NCBI GenBank assembly: GCA_023259575.1
Contig: JALRHN010000029.1
Coordinates: forward strand, 1 to 17,592
Source: Candidatus Kapaibacterium sp.
GTDB taxonomy: Bacteria > Bacteroidota > Ignavibacteria > Kapaibacteriales > UBA961
DNA: 17,592 bases
Direction: 5' to 3'
The notes under the pieces are model-generated. The model did not search any database. It saw only the letters and a list, made by a program, of their open reading frames with translations, and was not told the DNA's origin. Shown here piece by piece: positions 1 through 7,361 of the stretch (position 1 is the first letter of the stretch; each line of letters starts with the position of its first letter). The position numbers and the translations under genes were made by a program.

Positions 1-1793
1 ACTTGTTTTACAATTTGAATAGAGTCAAAATAAGGTGCAATAGCTTGATCATCTAATTCTGTTTGATATGTTGATTGTGTAAATGGTGTTGGCATTTTCC
101 ATTCAGCTAATTGCTTCCAACCGAATGGACCACGAGCAATACTCTTACGGACATCAGTATCAAATGAATCTAAATCAATACGTCTTGCACGGTATAATTT
201 ATAACCCATGAAGTCCAAACCTTTTTCTAAGTCATCATAGGAATATTCAGCTGTTGTATCCCAGTTAACTATTACAGCATTGTTAAGTGGTCGCCATGTA
301 ACTTTTGAAGGATCTGGAGGAGTTGGAGTTCTAAAATTATCATCATATACTCTTTGAGCAAATTTATCACGTTTGATAAGTTCTACAGCATCTTCGGTTC
401 TACCATTTGCATCATTACCATTTGGTGTATTTGCCATGATTAAACCAACTACTGTACGGGCAGTATCTCTTGGAGCTAGATTAAATGGACCAGTAGCCAT
501 CAAGAAACGCTTATCACCCTCTGGTGTATCACCATCTTTTAAGCCTATAGCCATAAAGTCATAGCGTAAATCGTTTTCTTTTGGATCTTGGTCAATTGTC
601 CAATTTCTAAAAGTTTTTAATCCTAATTGCTCTCTATTGGTATACACTTTTTTGTCTTTACGCAAGAAGCCTGCAGAATCAGGACTTGTACCAATTAGTT
701 GATAGCGAATAGAATCATTTCCATTTGCATCTTTTACTGTATCACGAACTACATAAGCTGGATATGTTGCTGGACTTTCTAAGAAGTCGAAACCAATATA
801 TCCGAATCCCTTACCAGCTTCACCTTGGGTACCATTAGACCATTGAATCGCAAGATTTAATGTGTCTTCTTCATTATAATAACGTGTACGGTCATTAGCT
901 GCATAATTAGCTGTAGAGCCATTAACGCCTATGTCCATATCGAAAGCAGGTGCTAGCCAACATTCACGTAAAGTATCTTTAGACTTATTAATTAAAGCAT
1001 ATTTAATAAATAAGAAATCGCGATAATCACCAAAACCCCATGAATAAATCATTTGTTCATATTGGATTCTTAGTGGATATCCTTCACTTTTGCGACGTCC
1101 TACACCACCTTCATAACGATTAAGATCTGTGTCTTTAAATGTTGCAAAAATATCCTCGCCAGAAATAAATGCTGGACCTTTTGGATAGTTTTCAATTGTT
1201 CTTAACCCTACATTATCTTCATAACCACCAAAGTATCTATCTTTTCTTAATGTATCCAATGGATTTGTACTTAAATCCCAAATTGGCCATGGAGAAGATC
1301 CATCTGCTGGTTTTAATGCTGTTCCATCAGATCTACGATAATCTGATGAGAAATAAAGACGATATTTTTCTCTATTTGCATCATTTACCGCATCTTGATC
1401 TTCTTCTATCCTTCCTGGAACCATCCATGAAGATCCTGAATTTGGATTATAGGAGATAGCACATAATTTAACAGTATCACCTTGTGGATTAAGCTTTTTT
1501 ACTCCAAACCAAATACCACCACCGAAAATATATTGATTATTGGTTCCTCTTGGCCATTTACCGCCACCAACATTATTAGCAACGTCTAAACCAATGATCC
1601 CATAATTTGTTGAGTAAAACTCAACGCGGCTAACTCGATTTTTTTGTAAATCATAAGTACCGCTAACTACTCTCTGGGTTTTTTCTCCGCCCTTGCCATC
1701 AGAAGAAGACTCTTTTGTTTTAGCAAAAGAACTTCCCATAGAAGCAAATCCGAGTATCAAACCGAGTATACATAAATTTCTAACTTTATACAT
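1..1793 (-). CDS. Exported protein of unknown function with FN3-like segment (partial, runs off left edge)
   Basis: I do not recognise the family. The minus-strand frame is open from the ATG at 1793-1791 to the window edge: 597 complete codons with no stop, and the C-terminus is missing. Residues 1-24 form a clear signal peptide (basic start MYKVRN, hydrophobic LCILGLILGFASMG, then SSFA before KTK), so the product is exported. The mature part is rich in Asp, Gly, Tyr and Trp, like large secreted beta proteins. From about residue 495 (PSKVTWRPLNNAVIVNWD, then GYKLYRAR) it resembles a fibronectin type III or similar beta-sandwich. The start is supported by AAGG seven bases upstream. It begins 34 bases after the TonB-dependent receptor stop on the same strand, so the two are very probably co-transcribed and may act together at the cell surface. 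A T9SS sorting domain could lie beyond the edge, but this cannot be seen. Confidence 0.85.
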   Translation of the reverse strand, partial: MYKVRNLCILGLILGFASMGSSFAKTKESSSDGKGGEKTQRVVSGTYDLQKNRVSRVEFYSTNYGIIGLDVANNVGGGKWPRGTNNQYIFGGGIWFGVKKLNPQGDTVKLCAISYNPNSGSSWMVPGRIEEDQDAVNDANREKYRLYFSSDYRRSDGTALKPADGSSPWPIWDLSTNPLDTLRKDRYFGGYEDNVGLRTIENYPKGPAFISGEDIFATFKDTDLNRYEGGVGRRKSEGYPLRIQYEQMIYSWGFGDYRDFLFIKYALINKSKDTLRECWLAPAFDMDIGVNGSTANYAANDRTRYYNEEDTLNLAIQWSNGTQGEAGKGFGYIGFDFLESPATYPAYVVRDTVKDANGNDSIRYQLIGTSPDSAGFLRKDKKVYTNREQLGLKTFRNWTIDQDPKENDLRYDFMAIGLKDGDTPEGDKRFLMATGPFNLAPRDTARTVVGLIMANTPNGNDANGRTEDAVELIKRDKFAQRVYDDNFRTPTPPDPSKVTWRPLNNAVIVNWDTTAEYSYDDLEKGLDFMGYKLYRARRIDLDSFDTDVRKSIARGPFGWKQLAEWKMPTPFTQSTYQTELDDQAIAPYFDSIQIVKQ

Positions 1794-1800
1794 ATATACA

Positions 1801-1804
1801 CCTT
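1801..1804 (-). promoter_or_regulatory. Ribosome binding site (AAGG) of the exported protein gene
   Basis: AAGG read on the minus strand sits seven bases before the ATG at 1793 and fixes that start. It lies in the 34-base gap after the receptor stop codon, so translation of the second gene can start independently on the shared transcript. Confidence 0.5.
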
Positions 1805-1827
1805 GTGTATCAAGAATTTACAAACAA

Positions 1828-4800
1828 TTAGAAGTTAATCATCATGCCAAAAAATGCAGATCTTGGTGTCTGATAATTTGAACGGAATGAAACAACATCT
1901 TTAACATAATTAAGGTAGGAATTATATTTTTCTTCCTGAGTTACTACTCCATCGCCATTTTTATCAGCTTCTGCTCTGTATAAGCGTTCGCCATATTGAT
2001 CATATTGAGTTGCTTGGAATGTAGTTGGATTTGCCAAACTTGCATCTTTATACCAAGGTGATGCACTAAAGTCTCCCAATACTCTATTTAATGTATTACC
2101 ATCATAGTCAGGATCCTGTGTTCTTGCATATACAGCTGTAAATGCAGTTCTATTAAATAGATTAAATACATCAGCGAAAATTTGGAATGATGTTCTTCCT
2201 ACTGATTCGCCGAACCAATCTTTTAATCTGAAGGATTTTGTTAAACGTAAATCTGTAGACCAAAAAGATGGTTGACGTTCTGCATTAAATTCTCCAACTG
2301 GATTACCTTTACGATCTTGACGAGTATACGGTGTTCCAGTTAAGAAACGGTTAACAAAACTGATTGTCATGTTTTCCATTGGATGCATACCAGCTAATTC
2401 CATTCCTTCTTCATTACCCCATACGAAGTCTAATATAGCATTCACTACATGGCGACGATCGCTACTGAATGGGAATTCAGCTAATGGGAATGTTACTTTT
2501 CCTGTATATGGATCTGGTTGAAGATTATAATTACTTTCTGGACTAGATGATGTTCCGCTTACAGATGCTAATGTATAATTGATATTAAAACCAATATGAT
2601 CTGTTGGTCGCTTACGTAATGTAAATTCAATTCCTCTTGCAGAGCCATATTCTGCAACAGCATATTCTTGATAATTATCAGGAACAACTCTGAAATAACG
2701 TATACCAACTTGATTATAAATATCTTTATAGTATGCTGTTAAATCGAATGCAAAATCATCGCTCATCTGTAAATTATATGATACTTGATAAGCATTTGTT
2801 CTTTGGGCTTCCATATTTGGATTACCAACGATTGTATTTCCACGTAAGCGGTCAGTATTAAATCCATCGTACATATAACTAAAGTTTGGCATTTGGAAAT
2901 ATACACCATATGCTAATGTAAAGATAGATCTGTCTGTAACAGGATAGGTAATCGCTAAGCGCGGACTGATTTGATACTTAAGAGTAGCTTCAGAAAAGCC
3001 ATCTGTAGAAGAAATAGGTAACCAAACATTAGAAACACTTGATCTGTAAATTGCATTCGGATTTGTCATATCAAAACGTAAACCGGCATTAACGATAATA
3101 CCTTTATACTTGATTTGATCTTGCACATATGCAGATGCTTCTAGTGGAGTTTGTGCCTTACTTGTACGCTCATTGGTTAATTGTGGATTGAGAGATCCTT
3201 TGCTATAGATATTACCACCATATTCATCTGTATAAATATCAAAGAAAGGATTACCATCCCATGGTAAGCTATTATTATGACGGCGCAATTGATATGAACG
3301 TACTTCAAATCCAGCTTTAAAATTATGGGATATATCTCCAGCAGTAATATTTACATTGTAAAATCCATCTGCCTGTAAAAATTTCTGACTACGGAATTCA
3401 AATGCTCTTTCATTACCATGAATATTAAAGAATCCTTGTAATCCATAAGGATTTTTAGTGCTTGTAGAATTAGCATTATCTTCGATATATCCTGTTAAAG
3501 GATTTCTTTCATAAATGTCTAAGAATAAATATCCATCTGCTGTTTTTTGTGTTCTTTGTGAAGATTGGAACCAATCAATAGCTCCATCTGATGTTTGAAC
3601 CATTTCAGATGGCAAATCTGATCTAGATGATGATCTTGGTTGATAAAGATCTTGTGGTTTATATACTTCGATTGTTCCAAAAATTCCTGGATCATCAAAG
3701 CTTGCTCTTTTTGCTACTTCATTATTATTTGAATTTGAAGAAAGCGTAAACTCAAAGAAACTATTATCAGATAAGGTTTGATTAATACGAACAAACACAT
3801 TATTTACAATATTATTTACTGCAGCAAGTTTTGCAGCATATTCAGGGACAAATATTGTATCACCTGCTGTTAATCTTCCAGTTTTAGCATCTACTTTTTG
3901 ATTTTTCACACCAAAACCATTTGCATATAACCAGCCCCAGCTATTTCTTTCACGTGATGTTAATCCAAGCTGTCCTCCAAGAGTAACACTTAAATCACTG
4001 AAATTAAACTTCATACGGCCTGTTACATTTCTAACCCAAGTTTCTTGGTTTGGTAATTGTCCTAAATTGAAGCCTGTTGGATCTTTAACGCCAATACCTG
4101 CTCCACCATATGTTTCATGAGAATATCTACCTGTTACAAAGAATGTAGCATTATCTAATACTTGAAGTGGTCCACCCAATCCAATATCAAATGAACTTTC
4201 ATCTTTGTTCATAAATTTATTACCATCAATCGTAGAGCCATACAATGCAGGAAGATCTCTTCTCCAACGAAGAAATCCTTCATATCTATCTGTACGACCT
4301 GTTTTAACTACAGTATTAACAAATCCACCAATAACATTTCCATATTCAGCAGAGAAGCCTCCAGTTAATACCTGAACTTCTTCTACTGCAAAATTTGATA
4401 CTGTTGGAGAATATGTTGTTCCGCTAGATCCAAAACCACCACTAAATCTATCAGAAACTTCTAAACCGTCAACACGAATTTGTGTTTCATTTGCACGGCT
4501 ACCACGAACTTGAAAACCATTACCAGAATTCTGAACACCTGCATTTAAGGATACAACTCCCTGTACAGTTTCACGAGCTATTCTGATATTGTCTTCACCT
4601 TGATTACTTCTTAATGAGCCGATTTGTGTTTTGCTTACCATATTCTGGTCTTTTTTAGCATCTACAACAACTGCATTAGAAGTTACTGTTGCTTCTTGCA
4701 ACTTGGCATTAAATTCTGTTGTTTGGTCTGCAGATATGGAAACATTCCCTTTGAATTCTTTATAATTCACTGCCTTAACCACTACTTGGTATTGTCCAGA

Positions 4801-5001
4801 TGGAATATTTACCACAATATAATTTCCGTCAGCCTTTACGAAAGCGCCACGAGTTGTACCCTGCACCCTAACGGTTGCACCTACAACAGGCTTGCCTTTA
4901 GCATCTGTTACCTTTCCAGTTAATGTACCATATAAGCCAGCAAATACTGTTAATGGTGCTGATATTAAACTAAGAAGGACCACAAGGAGCCGTAGTTTCA
5001 T
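1828..5001 (-). CDS. TonB-dependent outer-membrane receptor with carboxypeptidase-regulatory-like N-domain
   Basis: A 1057-residue outer-membrane active transporter, energised through TonB; its substrate cannot be read from sequence. In order: signal peptide at residues 1-21 (MKLRLLVVLLSLISAPLTVFA); a carboxypeptidase-regulatory-like beta-sandwich at about 24-104 (GKVTDAKGKPVVGATVRV, then an N-I-P-S-G-x-Y motif), as in SusC-type and related receptors; a plug domain at about 110-235 with FQVRGSRANETQIRVDGL (163-180) and VLTGGFSAEYGNVIGG; then a long beta-barrel rich in aromatic and Asn residues, ending in a C-terminal Phe as barrel proteins usually do. Near the end (1013-1024) is a perfect EF-hand-type calcium loop, DKNGDGVVTQEE. 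No SusD-like gene lies beside it, so I do not call it SusC. It is preceded by a T9SS-secreted protein gene and followed closely by an exported protein of unknown function. A strong Shine-Dalgarno sequence supports the start at 5001. Confidence 0.95.
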   Translation of the reverse strand: MKLRLLVVLLSLISAPLTVFAGLYGTLTGKVTDAKGKPVVGATVRVQGTTRGAFVKADGNYIVVNIPSGQYQVVVKAVNYKEFKGNVSISADQTTEFNAKLQEATVTSNAVVVDAKKDQNMVSKTQIGSLRSNQGEDNIRIARETVQGVVSLNAGVQNSGNGFQVRGSRANETQIRVDGLEVSDRFSGGFGSSGTTYSPTVSNFAVEEVQVLTGGFSAEYGNVIGGFVNTVVKTGRTDRYEGFLRWRRDLPALYGSTIDGNKFMNKDESSFDIGLGGPLQVLDNATFFVTGRYSHETYGGAGIGVKDPTGFNLGQLPNQETWVRNVTGRMKFNFSDLSVTLGGQLGLTSRERNSWGWLYANGFGVKNQKVDAKTGRLTAGDTIFVPEYAAKLAAVNNIVNNVFVRINQTLSDNSFFEFTLSSNSNNNEVAKRASFDDPGIFGTIEVYKPQDLYQPRSSSRSDLPSEMVQTSDGAIDWFQSSQRTQKTADGYLFLDIYERNPLTGYIEDNANSTSTKNPYGLQGFFNIHGNERAFEFRSQKFLQADGFYNVNITAGDISHNFKAGFEVRSYQLRRHNNSLPWDGNPFFDIYTDEYGGNIYSKGSLNPQLTNERTSKAQTPLEASAYVQDQIKYKGIIVNAGLRFDMTNPNAIYRSSVSNVWLPISSTDGFSEATLKYQISPRLAITYPVTDRSIFTLAYGVYFQMPNFSYMYDGFNTDRLRGNTIVGNPNMEAQRTNAYQVSYNLQMSDDFAFDLTAYYKDIYNQVGIRYFRVVPDNYQEYAVAEYGSARGIEFTLRKRPTDHIGFNINYTLASVSGTSSSPESNYNLQPDPYTGKVTFPLAEFPFSSDRRHVVNAILDFVWGNEEGMELAGMHPMENMTISFVNRFLTGTPYTRQDRKGNPVGEFNAERQPSFWSTDLRLTKSFRLKDWFGESVGRTSFQIFADVFNLFNRTAFTAVYARTQDPDYDGNTLNRVLGDFSASPWYKDASLANPTTFQATQYDQYGERLYRAEADKNGDGVVTQEEKYNSYLNYVKDVVSFRSNYQTPRSAFFGMMINF

Positions 5002-5005
5002 AGTT

Positions 5006-5013
5006 TCTCCTTT
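5006..5013 (-). promoter_or_regulatory. Strong ribosome binding site of the TonB-dependent receptor
   Basis: AAAGGAGA on the minus strand, four bases before the ATG at 5001, is the best Shine-Dalgarno match in the window. It is notable because most other genes here have none, which suggests efficient translation of the receptor. Confidence 0.7.
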
Positions 5014-5016
5014 AAA

Positions 5017-5055
5017 CCGAATATTTCGGATATATAAATGAAGCTGTTTATAAAC
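5017..5055 (-). promoter_or_regulatory. Two small inverted repeats in the receptor leader (possible operator or leader hairpin)
   Basis: Two exact symmetric elements lie just upstream of the receptor Shine-Dalgarno site. CCGAA-3-TTCGG at 5017-5029 could form a five-pair hairpin three bases before the site. GTTTATAAAC at 5046-5055 is a perfect ten-base palindrome. Either could be a regulator site or leader structure. I could not place a convincing promoter (-33/-7 or -35/-10) relative to them, so the role is inferred only from position and symmetry. Confidence 0.3.
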
Positions 5056-5095
5056 GATATAACAATTATACTTTTTCTTATTTTCACTAATACTT

Positions 5096-5124
5096 GATGC
5101 TAAGAATTATTACATCTTAGCATC
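5096..5124 (-). terminator. Ten-base-pair hairpin after the beta-propeller protein gene
   Basis: A perfect inverted repeat, GATGCTAAGA / TCTTAGCATC (5096-5105 and 5115-5124) with a nine-base loop, begins seven bases after the stop codon of the T9SS cargo gene. Its position fits a transcription terminator or an mRNA 3'-end stabiliser. No T-run follows on the minus strand, so intrinsic termination is uncertain. Partial read-through into the receptor gene 95 bases further on is possible. Confidence 0.5.
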
Positions 5125-5130
5125 ATTCAA

Positions 5131-7116
5131 TTATCTAACAATATTAAGCATTTTGGTTATTGAAGCATTTCCAGAAACAAGTGTACAGAAATATGTACCT
5201 GATGGGAAGCTTACTGTTGATAATACTACTGAACCTGATTGAGCAAGTTCTTGTGGTAATTCTGCTACCTTAACACCTAATGAATTTGTAATCTGCACTG
5301 ATACTTTATCGATATTTTGACCAAAATTCAAGACTACTTGATCTATTGCTGGATTTGGTGAAATTGAAAAATCAACTGCTTGTAATTCTTTATCTTGTAT
5401 TCCAACAAAAGTAGGCTTGAATCCATAAAAGTATACTTGATTTTCTTCAATTGATTGATTTGTATTCTGAACACGAATACCAGGTGTTAAATCAGATTGA
5501 TAAGCTAACATAACAATACCATCTTTTGCATCTTTATATACACTAGAGAATTGACAATCATTAGCATCTGGTGTCAGATTAATTTCTGGTTCCCATGTTT
5601 CGGAAGAAGCAAATTTCTTTGATAAAAAGATATGTCCAAATAATCCAAAATCAGATGTATTATCAGCAAAAATTGTTTCTGCAAAATCACCATTTTTGAT
5701 ACCTGTCCAAGCAACATATAAAGCATTTTCTGCTTCATCATAAGCTAATTTGTGATAGCGATGATTTCCATTACCAAATGAACGGGTTACTACTCTACCC
5801 TGTCCATCCCATGTTTCTTGTGAAGTTAAAAAGCTTATTTGATTTGCTGCTTCACTATAGTAGATTCCTGTTACTCTTGTATACAAATTAGAATATACAG
5901 TATCAGCTAAAAATTCAATTTGGCCTGCATCATTCATTTTTGCTATGCCACTTTTCCAGCTTGGAGAAGCAGCTGCAACTGCATGAACATTATCATCAGC
6001 ATCTAAAATTAAATCAAAAGCTGGACCACAAATAGGTACTGTATCTGTTACTGCAGAGAATGTTCCATCACCAAAATCTTCTACCATATAGGCATTTTGA
6101 TGAGCTGCACCACCAAAAATTAATTTGGCTTGATTCCATGTAGCTCCATTATCAGTAGATTTCACGATAATTAAGTTGAAATTTGTATCCTGATATCCTA
6201 AAGCAACTGTATTACCACGAACCGCAAATTGATATGAATTTGCACCTCTTCCTGTTGGTAATTTTGGTTCAGAATTTGGACCTGTCATATATTTTGGCTC
6301 ACTCCAAGTTGTACCCTTATCTGTTGAACGCATATATATCACTTGTTCACTAAAATTCTTACTTGATGTATCAGATGTAAATGCAACATGTATCACGTCT
6401 GAACCATCTACTGCAGAATGTGCCCATAAAGATGAATCTGAACCAGGAATTTGCTTCGTAGTGAACTTAGTGTCACCAAAACTTGTATTCTTTGTAATTC
6501 TTAATGCTGATGCTGATGAACCTGAACTAATAACATGAGCAATAGAACCAACTGATCCATCTTTAAATTGAATAATAGATGGAAAACCTGATCGTACAGA
6601 TTCTATTCTGTCCCATGCAACATCAGTATATTTTTTGGGTGCAATTGGATCTTTGATATCCAAAATTGCATAATAACTTCCTCTGGTAGGATGAGGAGGA
6701 TTTCCAAATCCATCTTCATCTGTAGCTGCCATCCATATCACTTGTGCAGATTTATCAGATCCATCCTCAAATACAGAAATTCTATGTGGCATAGATCCAT
6801 TTGATTGTAAATCATAGAATGTATTTCCAATCATTACTCCTGGCGGAGTATCTTGAACCTTTGAAAAAGGACTTTTCGAATTATCTTGCTTTGGTGCTAA
6901 TCCTATAGCTTTGTCTTCTACATAACACTTACTAAAAGCAAGTGGCTTCCCAGCTATAGACTGAGAAATCCTCTTATCCTGCTTTGCAAATGGGACTACT
7001 GATAATGATGTCTTAGTAGACATTGTGTTTTTTAATGGTTTTGCTGTATGTGCTAGAACAGAAGTGCATATTGCACTAATTCCTAACAAATAAGCAATAG
7101 CGTATTTTACGCGCAT
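5131..7116 (-). CDS. Secreted Asp-box (sialidase-like) beta-propeller protein with T9SS sorting domain
   Basis: A 661-residue secreted protein. A signal peptide (about 1-22, MRVKYAIAYLLGISAICTSVLA) leads through Sec. The body contains two textbook Asp-boxes, STDKGTTW (264-271) and STDNGATW (320-327), which mark sialidase/BNR-type beta-propellers. The C-terminus (about 581-661) is a type A T9SS sorting domain: it starts SISPNPAIDQVVLNF, contains a G-x-K-V-A strand and ends with PSGTYFCTLVSG and TKMLNIVR. The protein is therefore probably exported across the outer membrane and anchored or released at the surface. Asp-boxes also occur in non-enzymes, and I see no FRIP motif or clear arginine triad, so sialidase activity is not supported. 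AGGAG seven bases upstream supports the start. The gene precedes the TonB-dependent receptor on the same strand, separated by a hairpin. Confidence 0.85.
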   Translation of the reverse strand: MRVKYAIAYLLGISAICTSVLAHTAKPLKNTMSTKTSLSVVPFAKQDKRISQSIAGKPLAFSKCYVEDKAIGLAPKQDNSKSPFSKVQDTPPGVMIGNTFYDLQSNGSMPHRISVFEDGSDKSAQVIWMAATDEDGFGNPPHPTRGSYYAILDIKDPIAPKKYTDVAWDRIESVRSGFPSIIQFKDGSVGSIAHVISSGSSASALRITKNTSFGDTKFTTKQIPGSDSSLWAHSAVDGSDVIHVAFTSDTSSKNFSEQVIYMRSTDKGTTWSEPKYMTGPNSEPKLPTGRGANSYQFAVRGNTVALGYQDTNFNLIIVKSTDNGATWNQAKLIFGGAAHQNAYMVEDFGDGTFSAVTDTVPICGPAFDLILDADDNVHAVAAASPSWKSGIAKMNDAGQIEFLADTVYSNLYTRVTGIYYSEAANQISFLTSQETWDGQGRVVTRSFGNGNHRYHKLAYDEAENALYVAWTGIKNGDFAETIFADNTSDFGLFGHIFLSKKFASSETWEPEINLTPDANDCQFSSVYKDAKDGIVMLAYQSDLTPGIRVQNTNQSIEENQVYFYGFKPTFVGIQDKELQAVDFSISPNPAIDQVVLNFGQNIDKVSVQITNSLGVKVAELPQELAQSGSVVLSTVSFPSGTYFCTLVSGNASITKMLNIVR

Positions 7117-7123
7117 GGTGAAA

Positions 7124-7128
7124 CTCCT
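7124..7128 (-). promoter_or_regulatory. Ribosome binding site (AGGAG) of the T9SS cargo gene
   Basis: AGGAG on the minus strand, seven bases before the ATG at 7116, confirms the start that gives an intact signal peptide. Confidence 0.6.
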
Positions 7129-7155
7129 AGTATATATAATATTATTTAATATTCA

Positions 7156-7185
7156 TTTGTTATATAAATGCATATAAAGCATTTG
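7156..7185. repeat. Nested inverted repeats upstream of the T9SS cargo gene
   Basis: CATTT...AAATG and AAATGC-7-GCATTT (7166-7171 with 7179-7184) share an arm, and the motif ATTTGT occurs twice. The cluster lies roughly 40-70 bases before the cargo gene start, where a promoter or operator is expected. The sequence is very AT-rich, so chance symmetry is a real alternative. Confidence 0.25.
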
Positions 7186-7205
7186 TCGTACAATTTACGC
7201 ACAAA

Positions 7206-7322
7206 ATGACCTTGAAACCAAATAGTAATTTGAATGTGGAAAATTATAGTAATTATCGGCCTAGTTTGGCAATCACATCATTTTTTCTAGCGTTGATTTA
7301 TATATTTTTAACAAGAAAATGA
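7206..7322 (+). CDS. Candidate small membrane protein, 38 residues (weak)
   Basis: An ATG-to-TGA plus-strand frame in the gap between two minus-strand genes. The predicted product has a polar N-terminal half (MTLKPNSNLNVENYSNYR), one hydrophobic segment (about 19-35, LAITSFFLALIYIFL) and a basic end (TRK), the usual shape of single-pass small membrane proteins. The stop codon touches a small hairpin followed by a T-rich stretch, which would suit a transcript end. There is no Shine-Dalgarno sequence, but most genes here lack one. AT-rich DNA easily yields such hydrophobic frames, so this is only a candidate. Confidence 0.18.
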   Translation: MTLKPNSNLNVENYSNYRPSLAITSFFLALIYIFLTRK

Positions 7323-7335
7323 TAGTTATACTATC
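7321..7335. terminator. Small hairpin downstream of the solute-binding protein gene
   Basis: GATAGT-TAT-ACTATC forms a six-pair stem 26 bases after the stop of the solute-binding protein gene. It is flanked by A-rich sequence on the left and T-rich sequence on the right, so each strand has a moderately T-rich tail and it could work in both directions. The stem is short and the T-runs are broken, so confidence is modest. Confidence 0.35.
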
Positions 7336-7361
7336 TTCATATTTTTCATTTACTTAAAGAA

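Noticed and set aside
4624..4923. Plus-strand open frame inside the receptor gene (similarly 373-564, 1169-1459, 1693-1881, 8035-8256, 10486-10701, 11777-12007, 16352-16552 and minus 17347-17547)
   Set aside because: Each lies inside a well-supported gene in another frame or strand, with low-complexity or nonsensical protein sequence and no motif.
1828..5001. Calling the receptor SusC within a polysaccharide utilisation locus
   Set aside because: There is no SusD-like neighbour, no glycoside hydrolase and no sensor gene in the window. The unknown partner protein does not look like SusD.
5131..7116. Annotating the Asp-box protein as a sialidase
   Set aside because: Asp-boxes mark a fold, not an activity, and I see no FRIP motif or clear arginine triad.
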